NCBI GenBank assembly: GCA_023433755.1
Contig: JAEYUA010000085.1
Span: 1 to 6,925 of the forward strand
Direction of reading: 5' to 3'
Length of the DNA: 6,925 nt
Source of the DNA: Bacteroidota bacterium
Lineage (GTDB): Bacteria; Bacteroidota; Bacteroidia; Chitinophagales; Chitinophagaceae
A program made the translations under genes and the position numbers. Positions 1 to 6,187 of this stretch are shown here, piece after piece. The notes beneath the pieces were generated by a model. That model saw only the letters and a program-made list of their open reading frames with translations. It was not told the DNA's origin and did no database searches. Each line of letters begins with the position of its first letter. The stretch's first letter is position 1.

Positions 1-2
1 AA

Positions 3-191
3 CAACCTGGGGATGTGATTTTCCATGCTCAAACAGATAATTTGAAGCAAAATAGAGCTGTATTTTATTTTTCGTTAGTTCCGAATACTCATTCATTGCA
101 CAGGCAATGTAAAACAAAAAATATAGGAAGGCAGTCAACGAGGTTTACTGCTGACAGTAGAAAATACGCTCAGCTATCGGCAAAGCATTAA
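3..191 (+). CDS. Possible 3' end of an unidentified plus-strand gene (weak)
   Basis: The frame is open from the window edge for 62 codons and ends in TAA at 189-191. It begins QPGDVIFHAQ and continues with a hydrophobic strand-like segment RAVFYFSLVP. The PGDVIFH start followed by an RA(V/L)-type strand faintly recalls the C-terminal jelly-roll strands of phytanoyl-CoA dioxygenase-like or cupin proteins, but the expected distal histidine is not clear. The last 30 residues look like non-coding translation (many H, K, R, Q, S and T). If real, the gene would converge on the sensor kinase gene at 246. A chance open frame, or a decayed gene remnant, is at least as likely, because a 62-codon run is not rare over six frames. 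Confidence 0.2.
   Translation, partial: QPGDVIFHAQTDNLKQNRAVFYFSLVPNTHSLHRQCKTKNIGRQSTRFTADSRKYAQLSAKH
94..109. repeat. Short perfect inverted repeat (hairpin)
   Basis: CATTGC at 94-99 and GCAATG at 104-109 are perfect reverse complements around the 4-base loop ACAG. The stem is only 6 bp. Read on the plus strand it is followed by an A-rich run (TAAAACAAAAAA), and read on the minus strand it is not followed by T residues. It is therefore not a typical intrinsic terminator in either direction. It lies about 140 bases beyond the stop of the minus-strand sensor kinase and could be a weak 3'-end structure, or chance. Confidence 0.35.
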
Positions 192-245
192 GACCCGGCA
201 GTTCCTTGATATAATTGGATTAAAAATCGGGAAGATTAGATGATC

Positions 246-1691
246 TCAGATACAGGATTTGAAAGGAAAAACCAGGTGAATAAGAGTGCCTTTCAATTCA
301 GACCTGTTGATGGTAGCAATTCCATCGAATAAATCGGTACGGTTGCGGATGGTGGCAAAATGAATTTCCGATGTTGCAGCAATATCTTTTCCATCATCCT
401 GTATGGATAGTTCCAGTTCAGCTGAACAGGTAAGCCAGATCCTGACAAGGGAAGCTTTTGAATAGATGGCAATATTGTGTAGTCTTTCCTGTATAATCCT
501 GAAAAGGTTTACTTTGAATGCCCCTGATAATTTTTGCAAGTCGCCCGAATAAGCGAAGGCCACCTCAAATTTTTTAGTACTGCGATAAGGTTCAATCAAT
601 TCCTGGATAGAATCCGTGATCCCCATATCAATAAGGGTTGAGGGAAGCAGGGAGTAACTGATCAGCCTCAGGTCATTGATGGCTGCCGATAGATTATTAA
701 TACTTTTTTGAAGTAAAGGGGATGGGAGTTGATTCTTTTCTCCAGCCGCCATTTCAAGATATAATTTGGTTGTTGTCAGTACCTGGCTCACATTATCGTG
801 CAACTCGGTGCTCAACATTTCCCTTTCTTTTTCCTGGCCTTGTATGGTGGCCTGTATCACCATTTTTTGTTCGGAAAGTTTTAGTTCGAAAAGTTTTTCC
901 TCCAGCTTTTTTTTCTGTGTTACATCACGGCCATAAACAGTCAGCATATCATCGGTAGGATATATGGATATGTCCAGCCATTTATCAAGAGGCGCATAAT
1001 AACCTTCCACCCGCACAGGCTCTCCTGTTTCAAAGGCCTTTTGATAGCCATTAAAAAAAAGATCTGTTGATGGATTGGGAAATAGATCCTTCAGGCTTTT
1101 TCCAATAGAATATTCAGGTGAGAGTCCAACAAGTTGCGCTGCCTGGCTATTGGCGTACCTGATTACATAATCCCTGTCCATGGTAAAAAAACCATCACCA
1201 ATGCTTTCCAGTATGCTGGTCATTTCCCTGCTTTTTTCTTCGAGCTGCACACGGTACTGGTATTTGGATGTAATCTCCTTGAGGCTGCCCCCAATGCCAA
1301 TGATTTGGCCATGGTTATCGTGAAGCGGGAAATAATGGCAATCAACCCAGATGGAATGACCTTCTTTTTTGGGTATCTCGTGTGTATAGCGGATATTTTC
1401 ACCGGCAAGAACTTTATGGAAAAAACTTTCAAGAGGTCCGCGACGGTTTTCCGGAAGTAGAGGAATCACATGATCACCAATCTCGCAGATGAAATTGTAA
1501 AAATTCCAAAGGTGGTGACGCGAAACCTGGTTGAAATAAACAACTCTTAAAGAATTATCAAGTATAAAAAAACCATCGTCAATCTTTGAAAGCATCTGGC
1601 TGACCAGGATTGAACTCAGGGGATGATCAAAACTTCCAACAGAAGATGAAAGCGACATGGGTTTTTTTGTACGGGACGATGGAAAATTCAT
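246..1691 (-). CDS. Cytosolic PAS-PAS sensor histidine kinase, NarL/DesK type, with degenerate ATPase domain
   Basis: A 481-residue two-component sensor without membrane segments. Two PAS domains are visible, at about residues 27-140 (core DDGFFILDNSLRVVYFN) and 158-258 (core GDGFFTMDRDYVIRYAN), followed by a charged coiled-coil linker at about 258-290. The HisKA_3 dimerisation helix has ELHDNVSQ, giving phospho-acceptor H298 and the D299xxxQ303 motif that this family uses for phosphatase activity. The HATPase domain keeps E402 and N406 of the N box (QERLHN) and a final GT (468-469). However, the G1 box reads DDGKDI instead of DxGxG, and the G2 box, normally GxGLxNIxxR, reads EIHFATIRNR. ATP binding is therefore doubtful, and the protein may act as a phosphatase or non-catalytic partner. 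I chose the ATG at 1691 over an in-frame GTG at 1703 because a perfect -7 promoter element at 1705-1712 would put the transcription start downstream of the GTG. M12 (position 1658) is another possible start. No response regulator gene is in view, so the target is unknown. Confidence 0.88.
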   Translation of the reverse strand: MNFPSSRTKKPMSLSSSVGSFDHPLSSILVSQMLSKIDDGFFILDNSLRVVYFNQVSRHHLWNFYNFICEIGDHVIPLLPENRRGPLESFFHKVLAGENIRYTHEIPKKEGHSIWVDCHYFPLHDNHGQIIGIGGSLKEITSKYQYRVQLEEKSREMTSILESIGDGFFTMDRDYVIRYANSQAAQLVGLSPEYSIGKSLKDLFPNPSTDLFFNGYQKAFETGEPVRVEGYYAPLDKWLDISIYPTDDMLTVYGRDVTQKKKLEEKLFELKLSEQKMVIQATIQGQEKEREMLSTELHDNVSQVLTTTKLYLEMAAGEKNQLPSPLLQKSINNLSAAINDLRLISYSLLPSTLIDMGITDSIQELIEPYRSTKKFEVAFAYSGDLQKLSGAFKVNLFRIIQERLHNIAIYSKASLVRIWLTCSAELELSIQDDGKDIAATSEIHFATIRNRTDLFDGIATINRSELKGTLIHLVFPFKSCI

Positions 1692-1704
1692 ATTGCAGAG
1701 CACA

Positions 1705-1712
1705 CAAATTTA
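1705..1712 (-). promoter_or_regulatory. Bacteroidota -7 promoter element for the sensor kinase gene
   Basis: Minus-strand TAAATTTG matches the Bacteroidota sigma-70 -7 consensus TAnnTTTG at every defined position. It sits 13 bases upstream of the ATG at 1691, so transcription starting a few bases downstream would give a very short leader. No good TTG/TTTG -33 element is found at the usual spacing of about 19 bases; the nearest TTG is about 29 bases away. The assignment therefore rests on the -7 box and its position alone. Confidence 0.4.
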
Positions 1713-1970
1713 AATCCTGTTTTCCGCTGCTCCACGTACATCAACGGCTTATATTGTGTAGTAAGTAAAACTCCTTAACAAACTGGTGCTGTTTCATTAC
1801 CATATTCAGCAGCGTATGATGCCGGTAAACACGTATCACCCTCCTTACAAATGTTTTTTTAAACACCGGAGACGATTTTTACAAAGGCAGGCCAACCTGA
1901 AAAAAACAGGAAAAGAAATGAAAGTATTTCCAGGAGATGATGATCGAAAACTAATAAACTCATATATACA

Positions 1971-2846
1971 TTAATGAATGTTATTCCCCTTGCTGCGGAG
2001 TTCTTTCACCGTTTTGCTGCTTCCGTCATGGCTCCAGCCTGGAGGATGAATGAAATAGCCGACTGCATTTTTGAAAGAGCCTGACCGTTTTGCCTGGCGA
2101 AAAAGATCACCCCAGGTTTTGAAGGCAATCACCACCGGGTTATAAGATTCAATGTTAGTCGTAAGACCATAAGTTGGTCTTTCTTCTTCGGCCTGGAAAG
2201 TTCCAAAGATCCGGTCCCAGATGATCAGGACACCTCCATGATTTTTATCGAGGTATTTCAGGTCACTGCCATGATGCACCCGGTGGTGCGAAGGTGTATT
2301 CAAAATCCATTCGAAAATTGCTGGAAGTTTTTTTACCGTTTCAGTATGAATCCAGAACTGGTAGATCAGGCTTACCTGCTGCATGAATAATACCCAAACA
2401 GGATGAAAACCCACAAGTGGCATCCAGGCCCAGAACAGGAAAGACCCGGTTGCATTTCCTGTCCATGTCTGCCGTAATGCCGCTGCCAGGTTATAGTGTT
2501 TGGAAGAATGATGCACCACATGGGATGCCCAGAACCAGTTTACATTATGTGAAATGCGGTGAAACCAGTAATAAGAAAAATCATCAGCGAAAAATAGAAG
2601 TACCCAGAACCACCAGGTGCCGGCATCCAGGTCAAAGATCCTGAACTGGTAAAGAAAGCTGAATAAACCGAAGATGAGCGCCTTCGTGGCGAAGCCCACC
2701 ATTACATTTCCAATACCAAGACCAAGGCTGCCCCAGGTATCTTTTGTATGATAAAGATGTTTTTGTTCGCGGTAGGAGAACCAGGCTTCAATGGAAAGCA
2801 GGATGATGAATCCTGGTATTGCATAATAAAGAATGGCAGGAGGCAT
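1971..2846 (-). CDS. Fatty acid hydroxylase-superfamily membrane protein, alkylglycerol monooxygenase-like (annotated type: sterol desaturase family)
   Basis: A 291-residue integral membrane di-iron oxygenase. The eight-histidine signature is complete: H96RISH100, H109VVH112H113 and H188RVH191H192, with a further histidine at 167 (FWIHTE). Hydrophobic segments lie at about 5-20, 42-66, 77-95 and 134-162, which would put the histidine clusters on the cytoplasmic face. The stretches HHSSKHYNLAAALRQ, YQFWIHTE, LNTPSHHRVHHG, DKNHGGVLIIWDRIFGTF and YGLT resemble, as I remember it, animal alkylglycerol monooxygenase (AGMO/TMEM195) more than C-4/C-5 sterol oxidases. The protein is shorter than human AGMO (about 445 residues) and ends soon after the PPGW segment, so the C-terminal membrane region is absent. 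The family hydroxylates lipid carbons with O2; the substrate here (ether lipid, ornithine lipid, sphingolipid or other) cannot be read from the sequence. The gene follows the hppA terminator by 67 bases, so it probably has its own promoter, although no perfect TAnnTTTG is seen. A TAcaTTTa variant lies at 2850-2857 but is only 3 bases from the ATG. Confidence 0.92.
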   Translation of the reverse strand: MPPAILYYAIPGFIILLSIEAWFSYREQKHLYHTKDTWGSLGLGIGNVMVGFATKALIFGLFSFLYQFRIFDLDAGTWWFWVLLFFADDFSYYWFHRISHNVNWFWASHVVHHSSKHYNLAAALRQTWTGNATGSFLFWAWMPLVGFHPVWVLFMQQVSLIYQFWIHTETVKKLPAIFEWILNTPSHHRVHHGSDLKYLDKNHGGVLIIWDRIFGTFQAEEERPTYGLTTNIESYNPVVIAFKTWGDLFRQAKRSGSFKNAVGYFIHPPGWSHDGSSKTVKELRSKGNNIH

Positions 2847-2912
2847 GATTAAATGTAAGAAAAAGCATCCAGCCGGGGAAACAGGGGATAATAGTTGGAA
2901 AGGCCTGAATGC

Positions 2913-2947
2913 AAAAGTCCCCGGGAAGCAGTACCCGGGGAACTTTT
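2913..2947 (-). terminator. Intrinsic terminator of hppA
   Basis: The arms AAAAGTCCCCGGG (2913-2925) and CCCGGGGAACTTTT (2934-2947) pair around the 8-base loop AAGCAGTA. This forms a stem of 13 bp with one bulged base. The GC-rich core is flanked by A residues on one side and T residues on the other, as in an intrinsic terminator. It starts 22 bases beyond the hppA stop codon. The near symmetry means it could work in both directions, but only minus-strand transcription is expected here. It separates hppA from the downstream hydroxylase gene. Confidence 0.85.
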
Positions 2948-2969
2948 ATTTGTCTCTCACAAAGCAGAA

Positions 2970-5228
2970 TTATTTGAAATCGGCGGTATTGTCAGACACC
3001 GCTTTTGATGCAGTCAATGGTATAGACTGCTCAATTTTAGGTTTCGCTGCTTCTGCTTCAGAATTTTTTGTATCAAACATTTCAGCCAGCGTGGGGGCCA
3101 CTACCAGTGAAACAATAGACATTAATTTAATAAGGATGTTCATGGACGGCCCGGAAGTATCCTTGAAAGGATCACCCACAGTATCTCCAGTAACAGAAGC
3201 CTTGTGAGGATCGGATCCTTTAAAATGTTTCTGTCCATTGATCTCTACGCCTTTTTCAAAACTCTTTTTAGCATTATCCCAGGCACCGCCTGCATTATTC
3301 TGGAACATACCCATCAGCACACCGCTTACCGTAGCACCGGCCAGGAAACCGCCCAGCGCTTCAGGGCCCAGCAGGAATCCAATGATCAGGGGCGATACAA
3401 TGGCAATAGCTCCCGGAAGCATCATTTTTTTGATGGATGCTTCTGTTGAAATGGCTACGCATTTATCATATTCAGGTTTACCTTTTCCTTCCATAATGCC
3501 GGGGATATCACGGAACTGCCTGCGCACTTCCTCTACCATGGCCATGGCAGCTTCGCCCACCGCACGGATGGCCAGTGAAGAAAAGATGAACGGGATCATA
3601 CCACCTACAAACAGGGAAGCCAGCACATCAGCCTTATAAATATCAATCCCATCAATTCCTGCCACACCAACAAAAGCCGCAAAGAGGGCAAGTGCCGTAA
3701 GTGCCGCCGATGCAATGGCGAAACCTTTACCAGTTGCTGCTGTTGTATTACCTACCGCATCAAGGGTATCCGTTTTTTCACGAACGTCTTTGGGTAATTC
3801 ACTCATCTCAGCGATGCCACCTGCATTATCGGCAATCGGACCAAATGCATCTATGGCAAGCTGCATGGCAGTAGTCGCCATCATACCTGCTGCAGCAATG
3901 GCCACACCATATAACCCGGCAAAATAATAAGATCCATAGATACCACTGGCCAGTACAAGAATAGGAAGGAAGGTTGATTCCATTCCCACGGCAAGGCCGC
4001 CAATTACATTGGTAGCATGACCTGTTGCGGACTGGCGGGTAATGCTCATTACCGGGCGTTTGCCCATAGCAGTATAGTATTCTGTAATGATGCTCATCAG
4101 TGTGCCCACTACCAGGCCAACGATGATGGCAGCAAATACATCCATTTTATCAAACTCGAATCCCCTGAGGTACATATTACCGTCGGGCAGAATAAAATCA
4201 CAAAGGAAATAAGAAGCAATAGCAGTAAGGATGATAGAACCCCAGTTACCCATGTTAAGGGCATTCTGAACCACCTGTGTATTGATTCCTGCTTTATCGG
4301 AAATCCGTACAAACCAGGTTCCGATGATGGAAAAAAGAATTCCTACACCCGCGATGAGCATAGGAAGAAGAATGGGAGAGAATCCTTCAAATCCATCTTC
4401 CAGGGCTACCAGGTTATTGATGCTTTCAGTTCCTGAAACTTCATGACCTAATACAATCGTTGCCAGAACAGTCGCCACATAAGAACCAAAAAGATCGGCT
4501 CCCATCCCTGCAACATCACCTACGTTATCACCTACGTTGTCGGCAATAGTGGCCGGGTTGCGGGGGTCATCTTCAGGAATGCCGGCTTCCACTTTACCTA
4601 CCAGGTCAGCACCTACATCCGCTGCCTTGGTATAAATACCGCCACCCACACGAGCGAAGAGCGCAATGGATTCCGCACCCAATGAAAATCCGGTCAGTAC
4701 CTCGATGGCCCGGGTAACCGAATGATCGGTAGCTACCACACCTGGAGCCAGCCATTTTAATAATACAATGAAAAGTCCACCCAGACCAAGAACCGCCAGT
4801 CCCGCAACACCCATACCCATTACAGCGCCGCCGGTAAATGAAACCTTAAGGGCTTTGGATAGTGAAGTACGGGCTGCATGAGCGGTGCGTACATTGGCTT
4901 TGGTAGCAGCCCTCATGCCAATGTATCCGGCAAGAGCGCTGAAGAAAGCCCCTATGAGGAAGGCAACAGCAATGAACCAGTGCGATTCGGCACTGCGGCT
5001 ACCCATAAAACCAAGAAGCAGGGCAACGATGATACCGAAATAGGTGAGGATTTTCCATTCTGCCTTAAGAAAGGCCATGGCACCTTCTGCGATGTAATTA
5101 CTGATCTCTTTCATTCGGTCAGTACCGGCATCCTGTTTACTTACCCATGCAAATTTCCACAGGGTATATAGTAAGCCGATCAGACCCATAATGGGCACGA
5201 GGTAAGCGTAAGAATCAAATGATGTCAT
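2970..5228 (-). CDS. hppA: Membrane-bound ion-pumping pyrophosphatase, K+-dependent, probably H+-translocating
   Basis: A 752-residue protein of the mPPase family, full length, with about 16 membrane helices. It hydrolyses cytoplasmic pyrophosphate and pumps H+ or Na+ out. Substrate-site motifs are intact: GGGIYTKAADVGADLVGKVE (195-214), PEDDPRNP (218-225), DNVGDNVGD (230-238), D460/D467-N468, D487/D490, N644-N645 to D651-K655, and GDTVGDPFKDTSGP (681-694). GNTTAATGKG (493-502) has A497 and G500 where K+-independent enzymes have Lys and Thr, so a K+-dependent enzyme is expected. Helix 6 reads DLFGSYVAT: it lacks both the Na+-pump glutamate (DLFESYV) and the plant-type H+-pump glutamate (SYAE). 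Instead helix 5 carries E186 in GAES, the arrangement I recall for Flavobacterium-type H+-PPases. A charged tail of about 34 residues follows the last helix. The start codon is ATG, and the gene has its own promoter upstream and a strong terminator downstream. Confidence 0.98.
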   Translation of the reverse strand: MTSFDSYAYLVPIMGLIGLLYTLWKFAWVSKQDAGTDRMKEISNYIAEGAMAFLKAEWKILTYFGIIVALLLGFMGSRSAESHWFIAVAFLIGAFFSALAGYIGMRAATKANVRTAHAARTSLSKALKVSFTGGAVMGMGVAGLAVLGLGGLFIVLLKWLAPGVVATDHSVTRAIEVLTGFSLGAESIALFARVGGGIYTKAADVGADLVGKVEAGIPEDDPRNPATIADNVGDNVGDVAGMGADLFGSYVATVLATIVLGHEVSGTESINNLVALEDGFEGFSPILLPMLIAGVGILFSIIGTWFVRISDKAGINTQVVQNALNMGNWGSIILTAIASYFLCDFILPDGNMYLRGFEFDKMDVFAAIIVGLVVGTLMSIITEYYTAMGKRPVMSITRQSATGHATNVIGGLAVGMESTFLPILVLASGIYGSYYFAGLYGVAIAAAGMMATTAMQLAIDAFGPIADNAGGIAEMSELPKDVREKTDTLDAVGNTTAATGKGFAIASAALTALALFAAFVGVAGIDGIDIYKADVLASLFVGGMIPFIFSSLAIRAVGEAAMAMVEEVRRQFRDIPGIMEGKGKPEYDKCVAISTEASIKKMMLPGAIAIVSPLIIGFLLGPEALGGFLAGATVSGVLMGMFQNNAGGAWDNAKKSFEKGVEINGQKHFKGSDPHKASVTGDTVGDPFKDTSGPSMNILIKLMSIVSLVVAPTLAEMFDTKNSEAEAAKPKIEQSIPLTASKAVSDNTADFK

Positions 5229-5294
5229 GATTGGAGTCTTGATTTATGATTCCGAAACATTTAGAGCCAAAGTGCCGGCCCTTTTTTCGGCAGG

Positions 5295-5324
5295 CAAAGA
5301 TAGGGGTTGAGGTGGATTTTGAAA
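5295..5324 (-). promoter_or_regulatory. Bacteroidota-type promoter of hppA
   Basis: Minus-strand TATCTTTG (5295-5302) matches the -7 consensus TAnnTTTG at every defined position. An 18-base spacer upstream, TTTC at 5321-5324 stands in for the -33 TTTG with one mismatch. Transcription would begin around 5288-5290 and give a leader of about 60 bases before the hppA ATG at 5228. The start of that leader can form a 5-bp hairpin (TGCCG/CGGCA, 5273-5292). I see no clear Shine-Dalgarno sequence, as is usual in this phylum. Confidence 0.65.
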
Positions 5325-5365
5325 GAATGACCGTCCGAAAGTTGAAAGCCTGCCTGCAAAGGGTT

Positions 5366-5391
5366 ATCACCGAACAGATGTTCAGGGTGAT
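5366..5391. repeat. Imperfect inverted repeat after the TraB-like gene; possible 3'-end hairpin or operator
   Basis: ATCACCGAACA (5366-5376) pairs with TGTTCAGGGTGAT (5379-5391) around the two bases GA. The stem has 11 pairs with a two-base bulge, so the real loop would be about four bases. It begins 15 bases beyond the stop codon of the lipoprotein gene and lies about 64 bases upstream of the hppA -7 element. No T-run follows on the minus strand (GGTGATAACCCTTTGC), so it is not a classical terminator, though it may act as a 3'-end stabiliser. A second, smaller inverted repeat (GTTAAC, TGCC, GTTAAC; 5405-5420) overlaps the lipoprotein stop codon. Confidence 0.45.
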
Positions 5392-5405
5392 CGGTCCCAT
5401 TGCGG

Positions 5406-6140
5406 TTAACTGCCGTTAACGATCTTCAGTTTCTTTTTCTTCCATCCCTTTTCCATTTTCACAAGTTCATCAAAGGTTCCATTGAGATGCATTCTTCCAT
5501 AGATCACCAGGATCTTTTTGTCATCACTTTCCCTAATGGCATTGGCCAGGTAGTGATTTCTCACATCAAGAATAATATTATACAACTGGTTTTGGGGAAG
5601 TCTTTTGCTAAAAGGGTAGGAGGCATCAAGCGGCGTGCTGAGATCAAAACTGTCGAGTATGACTTTCCCGAATTTTTTTTCGTAGATATCCACCAATTCA
5701 TTTTTTGAAATATCCACTCTTTTATCCATGCTGTCCACTCCAAGTTGCGGATAAGAGGGCTGGTCTACCAGGTTTTTAAATAGTCCTTTTGCATGAAATG
5801 TGGCCGCATAACCAGATGAATCAATATGTGCGCCCATCATTTTTCTGAATTTACGGTTATACTCGTCTTCCTTTACTGAATCCAGGTCATCCATGCGGGC
5901 AGATTCGTAATAAACAACATATCCTTCTTTCTTAAAATGTTCTACCACCACTCTTACATCATCATAAAAAGCAGGTTTGCCAAGGTGATGCATGGGTATA
6001 AAACCTACAGTTTTATCTTTTTTGGAAAACTGGTACAATTCAGCTTCATCTGACTGCACCATTTTCAACAGGTCAACCGTTTTACAGGAGGGAAAAATAC
6101 AGGTGAACAGCAACAATATGATCAGGATGGAGGGTCTCAT
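5406..6140 (-). CDS. Predicted lipoprotein, TraB/TIKI/ChaN superfamily-like
   Basis: A 244-residue protein from the ATG at 6140. The N-terminus MRPSILIILLLFTCIFPSC is a lipoprotein-like signal with Cys19 as the probable lipidation site. The -3 to -1 residues F-P-S are atypical but fit the relaxed lipoboxes of Bacteroidota. The mature part shows a motif order seen in the TraB/PrgY, TIKI, EreA and ChaN-like superfamily: FIPMHH (47-52) after a beta strand, YYESAR (E79, R82), a helix with LDVRNHYLANAI (R194, N195), and a final strand with YGRMHLNG (G215, H218). The first GxxH-like motif has Pro in place of Gly. Members include peptide-pheromone shutdown proteins, metalloproteases, esterases and heme-binding ChaN, so no specific activity is claimed. 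An in-frame ATG at 6164 would add eight residues (MADLYLRF) and remains possible. The start at 6230 is unlikely because it would overlap nnrD and spoil the signal peptide. The 47-base gap from nnrD suggests cotranscription. Confidence 0.82.
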   Translation of the reverse strand: MRPSILIILLLFTCIFPSCKTVDLLKMVQSDEAELYQFSKKDKTVGFIPMHHLGKPAFYDDVRVVVEHFKKEGYVVYYESARMDDLDSVKEDEYNRKFRKMMGAHIDSSGYAATFHAKGLFKNLVDQPSYPQLGVDSMDKRVDISKNELVDIYEKKFGKVILDSFDLSTPLDASYPFSKRLPQNQLYNIILDVRNHYLANAIRESDDKKILVIYGRMHLNGTFDELVKMEKGWKKKKLKIVNGS

Positions 6141-6187
6141 GAAACGTAAATATAAATCCGCCATGCGAATGAAACGGCAGCTTTTAT

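Noticed and set aside
1786..1974. Plus-strand 62-codon frame beginning with GTG in the gap between the sensor kinase and hydroxylase genes
   Set aside because: The composition is basic and aromatic without any recognisable domain. It has no promoter or ribosome site and overlaps the hydroxylase stop. The 267-base gap otherwise shows only the promoter element near 1705 and a weak 4-bp hairpin at 1896-1910.
2850..2857. Minus-strand TACATTTA before the hydroxylase gene as a -7 promoter element
   Set aside because: It has one mismatch to TAnnTTTG and lies 3 bases from the start codon, which would place transcription start inside the coding sequence.
3238..4436. Several plus-strand open frames of 70-139 codons antisense to hppA
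   Set aside because: They are shadows of the highly conserved hppA codons. Their translations are low-complexity (Ala/Pro/Ser-rich) and unrelated to known domains.
5215..5400. Minus-strand 61-codon frame upstream of hppA
   Set aside because: It spans the hppA promoter and overlaps the inverted repeat and the hppA start. The translation has no protein-like features.
5405..5420. GTTAAC-TGCC-GTTAAC repeat at the lipoprotein stop codon
   Set aside because: Each arm is itself a 6-base palindrome, the stem is AT-rich and weak, and no T-run follows. It is probably chance.
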